Origin: an uncultured Bacteroidales bacterium
GTDB lineage: Bacteria; Bacteroidota; Bacteroidia; Bacteroidales; F082
NCBI GenBank assembly: GCA_947303395.1
Contig: CAMYYD010000005.1
Location: forward strand, 116,307 to 180,306
DNA length: 64,000 nucleotides
Reading direction: 5' to 3'
Shown: in pieces, positions 1 through 9,389 of the stretch
Layout of the letters: the number at the start of each line of letters is the position of its first letter
Position numbering within the stretch: position 1 is the first letter of the stretch
Program-made: the position numbers and the translations under genes
The notes under the pieces: generated by a model
Database searches by the model: none
The model's input: the letters and a program-made list of their open reading frames with translations, nothing else
What the model was told of the DNA's origin: nothing

Positions 1-412
1 CGCCGTTGTCACAAATCACACCCATATCAGGTTCGAGACCGTCGACACGACCTTTGTCGATAATGATGTAATTATTCTTGTCGGAGATATTATTATTGAT
101 AATGTGAGCCGGCAAAAACGAGAACATCTGGTCAACAATCAGCGAGTCGTTTTCATAATACTCATATCCTAACCGACTCTGTAGCAATGCGTTATGTTGT
201 GCTAACAATTCATTTTCACTTTTCAGATGCAGATAGTCGTTCCAGTTGGAGGTGGTTTTATAAAAGCCTCCGGTAATGCTGTTTGAAACGTTGGTCATCT
301 TCCTGCTATGATACGGAAGGTTGCGTACAATCATTATGATGCACATCAACTCCAGCAGAACAAATAGTATGACTGCGTTATATTTCTTTATGAAAATGAA
401 TAAGTTATACAT
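1..412 (-). CDS. mreC: Rod shape-determining protein MreC, N-terminal part (runs off the window start)
   Basis: Own reverse-strand translation from ATG at 412: MYNLFIFIKKYNAVILFVLLELMCIIMIVRNLPYHSRKM...IIIDKGRVDGLEPDMGVICDNG; MreC-like TM and beta-domain motif; directly downstream of mreB on the same strand; missing from the ORF track because it is truncated. Confidence 0.85.
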   Translation of the reverse strand, partial: MYNLFIFIKKYNAVILFVLLELMCIIMIVRNLPYHSRKMTNVSNSITGGFYKTTSNWNDYLHLKSENELLAQHNALLQSRLGYEYYENDSLIVDQMFSFLPAHIINNNISDKNNYIIIDKGRVDGLEPDMGVICDNG

Positions 413-419
413 TCACCGA

Positions 420-1442
420 TTACTTTATCAGGAATGGGAAACCGTCGAAGTTTTTAAGAGCGATACCTGTACCGCGAGCCACAGCGCGCAATGGATCTTC
501 GGCGACGTGGATCGGCAGTTGGGTTCTATCGTGCAAACGTTTGTCGAGACCGCGCAACAATGCACCGCCACCGGTGAGGTAGATACCTGTACGATAGATA
601 TCGGCCGAAAGCTCAGGTGGAGTTGTCTCGAGGGTGTTCAACACAGCCGTCTCGATTTTTGAAACGCTCTTATCGAGGCAGTGAGCGATTTCTTTGTAGT
701 TGACTTTGATTTCCTTCGGGATACCTGTCAACATATCGCGTCCGTGAACTGCGTAGTCCTCTGGCGGGTTGTCGAGATCTTGGATTGCGGCGCCCACTTC
801 GATTTTGATAAGCTCAGCGGTGCGTTCACCAACGTTGAGGTTGTGCTCTTTACGCATATATTCCACGATTTCGTCGGTGAAGTCGTCGCCAGCGATACGG
901 ATTGACTTGTTTGTGACGATACCGCCGAGAGCGATGACAGCGATTTCCGAAGTACCACCTCCGATATCGACGATCATGTTACCCATTGGTTCGAGCACGT
1001 CGATACCGATACCGATAGCGGCTGCCATAGGCTCGTGAATCAGTCGCACTTCCTTAGCGCCAGCCTGTTCGGCACTGTCTTTAACAGCTCTCTCCTCCAC
1101 TTCGGTGATACCTGAAGGGATGCAGATGACCATCTTCAACGCAGGAGGGAATATCGAACGGTGGAAGTTTATCATTTTTATCATTTCCCTCAACATGAAT
1201 TCAGCTGCCTGGAAGTCGGCGATGACACCATCACGTAAAGGTCTGATAGTCTTGATGTTTTCGTGAGTCTTACCATGCATCATCATAGCGCGTTTGCCCA
1301 CAGCCATGATTTGTTGGGTATCACGTTTGATAGCAACGATTGACGGCTCGTCTACCATCACTTTGTCGTTATACATGATGATGGTGTTAGCTGTACCGAG
1401 GTCGATTGCAAGTTCTTTATCGAATAATGAAAACAATCCCAT
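420..1442 (-). CDS. mreB: Rod shape-determining protein MreB (actin-like)
   Basis: MGLFSLFDKELAIDLGTANTIIM...IVDIGGGTSEIAVIALGG...GIYLTGGGALLRGLD; start set at MGLFS, the 28 aa upstream in the ORF track are an extension. Confidence 0.97.
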   Translation of the reverse strand: MGLFSLFDKELAIDLGTANTIIMYNDKVMVDEPSIVAIKRDTQQIMAVGKRAMMMHGKTHENIKTIRPLRDGVIADFQAAEFMLREMIKMINFHRSIFPPALKMVICIPSGITEVEERAVKDSAEQAGAKEVRLIHEPMAAAIGIGIDVLEPMGNMIVDIGGGTSEIAVIALGGIVTNKSIRIAGDDFTDEIVEYMRKEHNLNVGERTAELIKIEVGAAIQDLDNPPEDYAVHGRDMLTGIPKEIKVNYKEIAHCLDKSVSKIETAVLNTLETTPPELSADIYRTGIYLTGGGALLRGLDKRLHDRTQLPIHVAEDPLRAVARGTGIALKNFDGFPFLIK

Positions 1443-1446
1443 ATTA

Positions 1447-2937
1447 TTAATGTTTAAAGTGTCTGAATCCAGTGAAAACCATAGCGATTCCGAGTTTGTT
1501 GCAAGCGTCAATCGACTCTTGGTCACGCACTGATCCGCCAGGTTGAATAATTGATTTGATGCCGGCTTCGCTTGCTATCTCGACGCAGTCGGAGAACGGA
1601 AAGAAAGCGTCGGAAGCAAGGACAGCGCCGTTGAGGTCAAAGTTGAAACTCTTAGCTTTTGCGATAGCCTGACGCAGCGAGTCGACGCGTGATGTCTGAC
1701 CGATGCCTGAAGCGTAAAGCTGTTTGTTTTTCGCCAAAACTATAGCGTTTGAGCGACTGTGTTTCACTATTTTGTTAGCGAAGATCAAGTCGTCAATATC
1801 TTGATTATCAATAAGTTTATCGGTTACAGGCTTGAAGTCGTCCTTTGTCTCGGTATGAAGGTCGCGATCCTGTTCCAATATGCCGTTAAGTGCTGATTTA
1901 TAAACCTTTGCAGGGAATTTATTTGATTTCAACTTCAACACTATACGGTTTTTCTTCGAGAAGAGGATGTCGAGAACGCCGTCTTCGTAACTTGGAGCAA
2001 CGCACACCTCGAAGAACATCTTGTTCATCTCTTCAGCCGTTTTTGTGTCGATTGGTCGATTGCTGACAAACACGCCGCCGAAAGCTGATACCGGGTCGCC
2101 AGCCAAAGCTGCGTCGTAAGCTTCTGATATTGAAGGTCTTGTAGCTATTCCGCAAGGGTTGTTATGCTTCAAAATCGCAAATGTAGGCTCGTCGAATTCA
2201 CGGATGAGGTTCAGACCAGCGTCAAGGTCAAGCAAGTTGTTGTAAGATAGGTCTTTACCGTGAAGTTTTTCAAAAACATCGTTGAGATTGCCGTTGAAAA
2301 CAGCCTGCTGGTGAGGATTTTCGCCGTATCTCAAAGGTGTCACAGTCTCGCCTGAGAACCAGTTGAAGATAGCGGTATCGTAATGTGAACTCGTTGCGAA
2401 AGCGTATTTCGCGAAGCGTTTTCTGTCTTCCAAAGTCGTGCAACCGTCTTGTTTTTCGTACATCTCCATAAATTCCTTATAGTAATTTGAAGATGGCACG
2501 ATCAGGCAGTCGTTGAAGTTTTTCGCACCTGCGCGGATAAGAGAAATGCCGCCAATATCAATTTTTTCAATGATTTGCGCTTCATCGTCAGTGTTTCTGA
2601 CAGTCTCCTCAAACGGATAAAGGTCAACAATCACGAGGTCGAGAGCCGGGATTTCGTATTGTTTCATCTCAGCGATATCCGATTCGTTGTTGAGACGGCC
2701 CAGTATTCCGCCAAACACTTTCGGATGCAAAGTTTTGACGCGTCCTCCTAGAATTGAAGGATAACCTGTGAGAGACTCCACCGAGCGCACGGTATCGTCA
2801 ATTTTTTTGATAAAATCCAGAGTTCCACCGGTAGCATAAATTTGGACGCCGTTCTTTTTCAGCAGAGCGACGATTTTATCGAGATCAGTCTTATAAAATA
2901 CTGATATTAAAGCACTTGTAATTTTTTTTGGTGACAT
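1447..2937 (-). CDS. purH: Bifunctional AICAR formyltransferase/IMP cyclohydrolase
   Basis: ALISVFYKTDLDKIVALLKKNGVQIYATGGT, RVKTLHPKVFGGIL, LRYGENPHQQAVF, KHNNPCGIA, SDAFFPFSDCVEIASEAGIKSIIQPGGSVRDQE. Confidence 0.97.
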   Translation of the reverse strand: MSPKKITSALISVFYKTDLDKIVALLKKNGVQIYATGGTLDFIKKIDDTVRSVESLTGYPSILGGRVKTLHPKVFGGILGRLNNESDIAEMKQYEIPALDLVIVDLYPFEETVRNTDDEAQIIEKIDIGGISLIRAGAKNFNDCLIVPSSNYYKEFMEMYEKQDGCTTLEDRKRFAKYAFATSSHYDTAIFNWFSGETVTPLRYGENPHQQAVFNGNLNDVFEKLHGKDLSYNNLLDLDAGLNLIREFDEPTFAILKHNNPCGIATRPSISEAYDAALAGDPVSAFGGVFVSNRPIDTKTAEEMNKMFFEVCVAPSYEDGVLDILFSKKNRIVLKLKSNKFPAKVYKSALNGILEQDRDLHTETKDDFKPVTDKLIDNQDIDDLIFANKIVKHSRSNAIVLAKNKQLYASGIGQTSRVDSLRQAIAKAKSFNFDLNGAVLASDAFFPFSDCVEIASEAGIKSIIQPGGSVRDQESIDACNKLGIAMVFTGFRHFKH

Positions 2938-2959
2938 TTTTGTGATAACGTTTTAAGTC

Positions 2960-2968
2960 GCAAATATA
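2960..2968 (-). promoter_or_regulatory. Bacteroidetes -7 promoter element TATATTTGC upstream of purH
   Basis: gcaaatata on + strand, matches TAnnTTTG(C), ~22 nt upstream of the purH start. Confidence 0.6.
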
Positions 2969-3048
2969 ATAAAAAGTTACAGATAAAAGTTAAAAGTTTT
3001 AAGATTATTTTTTTTAATTTTTTTCTTGGAAAAATAAAATGTATTTCG

Positions 3049-3057
3049 TAATTTTGC
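3049..3057 (+). promoter_or_regulatory. Bacteroidetes -7 promoter element TAATTTTGC upstream of recJ
   Basis: TAnnTTTG match ~20 nt upstream of the GTG start. Confidence 0.55.
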
Positions 3058-3077
3058 AGGTTAAATTTTGTTTTTAA

Positions 3078-4802
3078 GTGGAAACGCGCTGGATAATTGC
3101 AAAAGATGCAGATAAACAATTAGTTAAAAGCTTGTCGGAGTCGCTAGGCATCGACGAGATTTTGGCTACTTTGTTAGTTCAGCGTGGAATCACTAACTAC
3201 GAAGAGGCAAAAGATTTCTTTAGACCGTCGCTTGAGCACCTTCACGACCCATTTTTGATGAAGGATATGGACAAGGCTGTCGACAGGCTTCAAAAGGCTA
3301 TGAACGACGGTGAGAAAATCTTGATTTACGGTGATTACGACGTTGATGGAACCACCGCCGTTGCCTTGATTTACACGTATTTAAAGAATTTCGTCAACAA
3401 AAAGAAAATCGAGTTCTATATCCCTGACAGATATGAAGAGGGATACGGAATTTCATATAAAGGCATCGATTATGCCGCCGACAATGGTTTTGGCTTGGTC
3501 ATAGTACTTGACTGCGGCATCAAAGCTGTTGAAAAAATCGAGTATGCCAACCAGCGTGGTGTCGATTTCATCATTTGCGACCACCATCGTCCGGATGAAG
3601 TGATACCGAACGCTGTGGCTGTCCTCGACTCAAAACGTCCCGACTGCGAGTATCCTTACAAGGAACTCTCAGGTTGCGGTGTCGGTTTCAAGCTCATTTC
3701 AGCATTGTCGATGCGACTTGGCAGACCTATCGAAGAGGTTTACGAACTCCTTGATTATGTTGCAGTTAGTATCGCTGCTGATATTGTTCCAATCACAGGC
3801 GAAAACAGAGTTTTGGCATATTTTGGACTCAAGCAATTGAACAAGAACCCTCGTCCGGGAATCGCGGCAGTGCTTCGTCAGGCGGAACAGAAAAACGCGC
3901 TCGACAGAGAATTGACTATCAGCGACTTAGTGTTCCTCATCGGACCACGTATCAACGCTGCGGGACGATTGGAGAAAGCCAGCGACTCAGTAAGACTTTT
4001 GCTTGCAACCAACAGTGAGCACGCCGAGAAGTTGGCCGCAAGTATCAACGACCTCAACTCAAAGCGTCGTGAATTTGACAACGCCATCACCGAGGAGGCA
4101 CTGAAGATGATTGATGCCGACGAGAAGCTCCGCAACGCCAAGAGCACCGTGATTTTCAATGAAAACTGGCACAAAGGCGTTATCGGTATCGTTGCTTCAC
4201 GACTCACCGATTCTTATTACCGCCCGACAATAGTTTTGACACGTTCAGGTAACTTGATCACAGGTTCGGCTCGTTCGATTAAGAACTTCGATATCTACGA
4301 CGCCATCGACGACTGTTCAGATTTGCTTGAACATTTCGGCGGACACAAATACGCAGCGGGATTGTCGTTGAAGCCTGAAAATCTTGAGAAATTCTCGGAA
4401 AGATTTGAGAAATATGTCTCAGAGCATCTTGAAGACGACGATTTGACACCAGAGTTGAATGTCGACATCGAGATGGACTTCACGAACATCACTCCGAAGT
4501 TTGTTCGTATCTTGAAGCAGTTCGCTCCATTCGGACCAGGCAATTTGTCACCTGTATTCCTCACCAAGAACGTTGTTGACGCAGGATTCTCACGTGCTGT
4601 AGGCAATCGTAAACACTTGAAGCTCAGCGTGATGCAGCAAGGCAACACCGACTTTGTGTTTTCAGGCATAGCATTCCAGAAAGGCGATTTGTATGAACGG
4701 ATTCACGAAAAGGAACCGTTCACAATGTGCTATTACATAGAAGAGAATTTCTGGCAAGGAAAGACGTCGCTGCAGCTTAATGTCAAAGACATTAAGTTTT
4801 AA
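3078..4802 (+). CDS. recJ: Single-stranded-DNA-specific exonuclease RecJ
   Basis: DHH motifs: YGDYDVDGTTA, DCGIKAVEKIEYANQRGVDFIICDHHRP; GPRINAAGRLEKASDSVRLLL; FGGHKYAAGLSL; GTG start. Confidence 0.96.
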   Translation: METRWIIAKDADKQLVKSLSESLGIDEILATLLVQRGITNYEEAKDFFRPSLEHLHDPFLMKDMDKAVDRLQKAMNDGEKILIYGDYDVDGTTAVALIYTYLKNFVNKKKIEFYIPDRYEEGYGISYKGIDYAADNGFGLVIVLDCGIKAVEKIEYANQRGVDFIICDHHRPDEVIPNAVAVLDSKRPDCEYPYKELSGCGVGFKLISALSMRLGRPIEEVYELLDYVAVSIAADIVPITGENRVLAYFGLKQLNKNPRPGIAAVLRQAEQKNALDRELTISDLVFLIGPRINAAGRLEKASDSVRLLLATNSEHAEKLAASINDLNSKRREFDNAITEEALKMIDADEKLRNAKSTVIFNENWHKGVIGIVASRLTDSYYRPTIVLTRSGNLITGSARSIKNFDIYDAIDDCSDLLEHFGGHKYAAGLSLKPENLEKFSERFEKYVSEHLEDDDLTPELNVDIEMDFTNITPKFVRILKQFAPFGPGNLSPVFLTKNVVDAGFSRAVGNRKHLKLSVMQQGNTDFVFSGIAFQKGDLYERIHEKEPFTMCYYIEENFWQGKTSLQLNVKDIKF

Positions 4803-4858
4803 GTTGTTCAGTTATTCAGTTGTTCAGTTTAACTGATTAACTGGTTAACTGATTAACT
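4803..4858. repeat. Family B hairpin repeat: (CAGTTNNN)n arm facing (AACTGNNN)n arm
   Basis: gttgttcagttattcagttgttcagtttaactgattaactggttaactgattaact; 8-bp periodicity in both arms; fills the gap between convergent recJ and LysE-family genes. Confidence 0.85.
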
Positions 4859-5576
4859 ATCTAAAGAATATCACTCTGATTATTAGTGCTACACCGCAAA
4901 GGGCAAGGACCACGCCGGTTCCTTGGTTAAGGAGTTTCATGCGTTTTTCGGTAAAGAAGCGTTTCAAAGAGTAAGCACCGACGATTTTCAGGATATCGAT
5001 TGCAAAAACCGTGGCGAATGTTCCCAAGAAGAAGAATGCCACTAAAGTTTCGTTACCATTATAAATCTCTGAACCAGATACAGTTGCAACCGTTGTCATC
5101 CAGAAAACCCAGATAAACGGGTTGAAAATATTCATCACGAAACCTTTTGACAGATACACATACCATCTTGGACCATCGCGTTTGATGTCAAGTTTTTCGT
5201 CAATTTTATCCAATTGTTGGTCGATTTTCTCGAATTTTTTCTCCATTTCGGCAAGTTGAGCGCTCTTTTTTTCCGATCGTGCAACAATTTTTTCAGGTTT
5301 GCTATAAAAAGTAAAAATTCCGAACCCGATAATTATCAATCCCGCTGTGACACCAGCCAGCACCATATTTCCGCTGTCATCAAGTGTAAGTTGGATTGAG
5401 GTCATCATCATAAGCACAACAACGAGTATGTCGCTCAGCAGAACGCCCGAGTCGAACAACAAAGCGGTTTTGAAGCCTTTGCTAATGCTGGTTTGAATCA
5501 GCAAAAAGAACGCAGGACCAACCCCAAAGATTGTTGCCAAGGTCAAACCCATCAATGCGCCGTGAAAAAAAACCAT
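4857..5576 (-). CDS. LysE-family amino acid exporter / membrane protein
   Basis: N-terminal GALMGLTLATIFGVGPAFFLLIQTSISKGFKTALLFDSGVLLSD, LysE/RhtB-like; charged central loop; 6-TM pattern. Confidence 0.8.
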   Translation of the reverse strand: MVFFHGALMGLTLATIFGVGPAFFLLIQTSISKGFKTALLFDSGVLLSDILVVVLMMMTSIQLTLDDSGNMVLAGVTAGLIIIGFGIFTFYSKPEKIVARSEKKSAQLAEMEKKFEKIDQQLDKIDEKLDIKRDGPRWYVYLSKGFVMNIFNPFIWVFWMTTVATVSGSEIYNGNETLVAFFFLGTFATVFAIDILKIVGAYSLKRFFTEKRMKLLNQGTGVVLALCGVALIIRVIFFR

Positions 5577-5642
5577 ATTTATACTTTTATAAACTACAAA
5601 AGTACAAATTATTTTTAATATTCACTCAACATTTCTTACTAA

Positions 5643-8207
5643 TTAATTACACGCAATCACCGCCGCTTTTTTAAATCTTTTTATAACTCCTTGATTATCA
5701 AATAATTCTACAAATACAATATAAATACCTGCAGGAAGAACATTATCATTGTCATCCTGGCCATTCCAGACAAAACGACCTTTAGAGCCGATATTTTGGC
5801 AGTTTACCAGGTCTTTTACTTGTCGTCCCTGAGAGTCAAACACCAATATTTTTGCAGTAAAACCATTTTCGTGCATTTCGATATTTATAGTTGTAACGTC
5901 ATGAAATCCATCACCATCGGGGGAAAACACCTGTGGGGCAATCTCAACTTCAGAAACCTCATCTTCGACATCAAGAAAAACAGAGTTTTGGTATCCTGGA
6001 GTGCCATACAATGGAGCTGCTGCTGAGTGCCAGTTGTCGGGATCTTTTGAATCGATACATGGATTTACTCTTTCCAGAGCCACACCTTTTGTCTCAGACA
6101 ACAAAGGATAATGCGAGTCTTCGGAATACTCCATACAGTCGATTATTTGGTCGTCGAAAGACAAAACTACCGAAGCGCCGCTGTTCGGATACGTTGGAAA
6201 GCTTTTCATTGCAATAAAATTCTCTGAAGAACATTCATATTGCGAAGCTATTACATCAGGAGTTGTTGTAAGTAGAAAATAGTTTTGCGGCAACAACTGC
6301 CGATGTTCTGAACAAATCTCTTTAAACGTCGTATCGGGAGGATTTGGAAATGATGATTTTACCACGCCAAGTTTTAATTCATTGATATTTAGTACTTTAT
6401 CAGAATTGTTAAAGATTTCAACATAATCAGCGGCGGGGCTGATGGGGTCAAAAAGTATTTCATTTATGACCACATCGCCACAAGCCGCATCGTCCGGCAA
6501 TCCGAAAACGCAACTACAGCCATCCAAGATCGGCATTCCCGAACAATTGTTAGAACCAAAAACCAAAATTTTATAAAGTTGATGAACCAAAATTTCCTGT
6601 TGAAAGAGCAAGGTTACGCTTTTATTATCTTGGGATGGCACGATGTTATATGGATGAGAATTTAATTCAACAATAGTGAAATTATCGGGGTTTTCCAAAG
6701 AATTGGGATCCATTTTCTGATTGAAAACGACTTCTATGCTATTGGGAGACAACACATTAACATAATCAATATCAGGAGCAATAACAGTCACTCCCAATAC
6801 AGAGTTTTCGGCACCAGGAGTGCCTCCTTTTTTGTCGCAGCTGGCGCACCAGTTCTCAGCGCCTAAACATGGTGAGTATGGGTCAATCTGTTCCAACGAC
6901 CAACCTCCATCGGATTTACTATTATCGCGATACCAAAAAATGTTGAAACCTGAACTGAAAATTAATAATTGATGAAACTGAAATAATGAAACTGTGGACC
7001 CGGAATTTGGTATTGAAAAAGATGTAAAACCCACACATTCACCATATTCTGACAAAAAAGAAGTTGCTTCTTCCTTACATAAAATTAAAAACCCCTTTGC
7101 TTTTATATCAATATCTTGAGTTATTGTTTTCTCGCTATTACCAATTTCCAACACCCAATCCTTGAGATTGATATCGTGGTCGGTTGTGTTGAAAAGCTCT
7201 ATATATTCCCATGATGGCAGTCCTACACTAGGCTCGGGATCAGCCATGATTTCGTTGATTACCACATCGTTTTCATGAATATCATAATGGATGAAAACAA
7301 ACTGAATATCTTCTGCGACATTGCCTGCTAAATCTTGTATATTATTGATTATCAATGTGTATTCTACACCTTCTTCTATGGTGTTTGCATAAGAAAGTAT
7401 CAACGACGAGTGATTATTGCCATTATATTCGACATACATCGGCGTACCAACTTGATTATCAAGATTATAATTATCAGGCTCAAAGGCGTATGCAACATCG
7501 ATCTGCTCACTAAAATCCAATTGTAATTTGTTATAATTCAATACTATAACATTTTCAAGACAAGGAGGTTCGGAGTCGATGATAAGAGGACCGGCATACA
7601 CGTCGTCGAGATACACTTTTTTTGCATTGCTGGCACTAAAGGTTATTTTTATTCCGAAGTTTCCGGTCGGCTCATAAGTTTCGTCCACACCTTGAGCCTC
7701 AAGAACATAATTTTCGCTACCATCTTTATCGACATAAACATTCCATGTTCCGTGCGCATCACGGGTAACTTTGAAGAAGGAGGAGAACGATGATGCGATG
7801 AACGTATCCGTACCGCGGCAAACGCTAACAGCGCCACTGCCATCAATACGTTGCAAATCAACAACGTCGTTACTCCCCGCTTCTCCAAACCTAACAAAAT
7901 AATTATCACAAAGGTACACATCGCTAAAATTCTTAGATGATGGCGCAAAAGCTTCTTTCAGCCAAAAATGCCATTCAAATTCGCCATTTTCGACGCCGTT
8001 CGACACAGCCTCATTACAAAACAACGCAGCTTCGCCGGCAACATCAGCATTAAGTTGCAGCTGATTATTGCCATTGACCACAAACAAGTCCCCAGAACCT
8101 CTCCATTCCGGATTGGCAGTAAAATCACCGTCCGAAAAGTCGTCAATAACTTGTGCGAGACACGAAAGCGGCATTAATAATATAAGGTATGCCAACAACT
8201 TAAACAT
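5643..8207 (-). CDS. Secreted lamin-tail-domain (LTD) protein with gliding-motility/T9SS-type C-terminal domain
   Basis: DVVINEIMADPEPSVGLPSWEYIELFN (LTD), second LTD DVVINEILFDPISPAADYVEIFN, C-terminal FSPDGDGFHDVTTINI...GRQVKDLV...FVWNGQDDNDNVLPAGIYIVFVELFD; signal peptide MFKLLAYLILLMPLSCLAQ. Confidence 0.85.
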   Translation of the reverse strand: MFKLLAYLILLMPLSCLAQVIDDFSDGDFTANPEWRGSGDLFVVNGNNQLQLNADVAGEAALFCNEAVSNGVENGEFEWHFWLKEAFAPSSKNFSDVYLCDNYFVRFGEAGSNDVVDLQRIDGSGAVSVCRGTDTFIASSFSSFFKVTRDAHGTWNVYVDKDGSENYVLEAQGVDETYEPTGNFGIKITFSASNAKKVYLDDVYAGPLIIDSEPPCLENVIVLNYNKLQLDFSEQIDVAYAFEPDNYNLDNQVGTPMYVEYNGNNHSSLILSYANTIEEGVEYTLIINNIQDLAGNVAEDIQFVFIHYDIHENDVVINEIMADPEPSVGLPSWEYIELFNTTDHDINLKDWVLEIGNSEKTITQDIDIKAKGFLILCKEEATSFLSEYGECVGFTSFSIPNSGSTVSLFQFHQLLIFSSGFNIFWYRDNSKSDGGWSLEQIDPYSPCLGAENWCASCDKKGGTPGAENSVLGVTVIAPDIDYVNVLSPNSIEVVFNQKMDPNSLENPDNFTIVELNSHPYNIVPSQDNKSVTLLFQQEILVHQLYKILVFGSNNCSGMPILDGCSCVFGLPDDAACGDVVINEILFDPISPAADYVEIFNNSDKVLNINELKLGVVKSSFPNPPDTTFKEICSEHRQLLPQNYFLLTTTPDVIASQYECSSENFIAMKSFPTYPNSGASVVLSFDDQIIDCMEYSEDSHYPLLSETKGVALERVNPCIDSKDPDNWHSAAAPLYGTPGYQNSVFLDVEDEVSEVEIAPQVFSPDGDGFHDVTTINIEMHENGFTAKILVFDSQGRQVKDLVNCQNIGSKGRFVWNGQDDNDNVLPAGIYIVFVELFDNQGVIKRFKKAAVIACN

Positions 8208-8246
8208 TTTTGCATCCATAACTGATAATGTTAGCGTTTTTTTATG

Positions 8247-8264
8247 TACTTTTGCGCAAAAGTA
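8247..8264. promoter_or_regulatory. Perfect 18-bp palindrome TACTTTTGCGCAAAAGTA containing a -7 element on both strands
   Basis: Self-reverse-complementary; TACTTTTGC matches TAnnTTTG on either strand; upstream of the LTD gene (- strand). Confidence 0.6.
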
Positions 8265-8358
8265 TAACATATTTTTTTACTGTGATTCGTTCGAAATGTG
8301 TTTTAACTCATTATGCGCAAAAACGAATCAATTGTTAAAAAATATTAAGAAATACTGG

Positions 8359-8366
8359 TACTTTTG
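8359..8366 (+). promoter_or_regulatory. Bacteroidetes -7 element TACTTTTG upstream of asd
   Basis: TAnnTTTG match ~34 nt upstream of the asd ATG. Confidence 0.5.
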
Positions 8367-8399
8367 TTAAAATTTTTTAACATTTGAAAGGATAAAACG

Positions 8400-9389
8400 A
8401 TGAAAATTGCGGTCATTGGAGCAACTGGGCTCGTAGGTCAAAAAATGTTACAGGTGTTGGCGGAGAGAAATCTGCCGATTGACGAGTTGATTGTAGCGGC
8501 ATCAGAGCGATCAATAGGAAAAAAGACACTTTTTAATGGCAAAGAATACACTCTTATATCTGTTGAAGATGCAATAGAAAAGCGTCCAGACATCGCGATT
8601 TTCTCAGCAGGAGCTGATGCTTCGCTGAAATATGCTCCACTTTTTGCCAAAAAAGGCACTTATGTCGTCGACAACAGTTCAGCCTGGCGCAAAAAAGTAG
8701 GCATTCCATTGGTTGTTCCGGAAATCAACGCTGGCGACATAACCGCTGATACTCATATCATTGCAAATCCAAACTGTTCAACTATCGGTTTGGTGATGGC
8801 GTTGGCACCTATGCACCGCCGTTATGGAATCAAACGTATTGTAGTTTCGACATACCAGTCGGTAAGCGGAAGCGGTATTAAAGGCTTGAACCAGCTGCAT
8901 TGCGAACAGCGAGGCGAGAAAGCGGAAAACCCAGCATATCCTCATCAAATCCATGAGAATATCATTCCTCACGGCGGCAACTTTTTGGAAGATGGAAACA
9001 CTACCGAGGAAGAAAAACTCATTTTTGAGACAAACAAGATTTTGCATTCAAATATCGCCGTATCGGCAACAGTGGCGCGCGTTCCTGTCTACGGCGGCCA
9101 TTCTGAATCAGTGAATGTTGAGTTTACACAACCTTATGATATTCAGGAAATTAGAAATATTTTAGAGAAAACTCCAGGAGTTGTTGTGACCGACGATCCG
9201 AGCAAAAATCTCTATCCGACACCGATTATGGCATACGATAAAGATGAGGTTTTTGTCGGCAGAATGCGTCGTGACAACAGCATTGAAAACGGTTTCAATT
9301 TCTGGGTTGTGACGGATAACATCAGAAAAGGAGCGGCAACGAATGCTGTGGAGATTGCGGAATATTTAATCACCCGTCATTTCGACTAA
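8400..9389 (+). CDS. asd: Aspartate-semialdehyde dehydrogenase
   Basis: MKIAVIGATGLVGQKMLQVL, VDNSSAWR, VVPEINAGDI, IANPNCSTIGLVMAL, STYQSVSGSG, RVPVYGGHSESVNVEF. Confidence 0.96.
   Translation: MKIAVIGATGLVGQKMLQVLAERNLPIDELIVAASERSIGKKTLFNGKEYTLISVEDAIEKRPDIAIFSAGADASLKYAPLFAKKGTYVVDNSSAWRKKVGIPLVVPEINAGDITADTHIIANPNCSTIGLVMALAPMHRRYGIKRIVVSTYQSVSGSGIKGLNQLHCEQRGEKAENPAYPHQIHENIIPHGGNFLEDGNTTEEEKLIFETNKILHSNIAVSATVARVPVYGGHSESVNVEFTQPYDIQEIRNILEKTPGVVVTDDPSKNLYPTPIMAYDKDEVFVGRMRRDNSIENGFNFWVVTDNIRKGAATNAVEIAEYLITRHFD

Noticed and set aside
1443-1526. N-terminal 28-aa extension of MreB in the ORF track
   Set aside because: It overlaps the purH C-terminus; MreB begins at MGLFSLF.
4803-4858. 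Possible CRISPR or simple tandem repeat at the CAGTTNNN ladders
   Set aside because: Period is only 8 bp, there are no spacers of 25-40 nt and no cas genes; the arms are inverted relative to each other, so hairpin repeats fit better.
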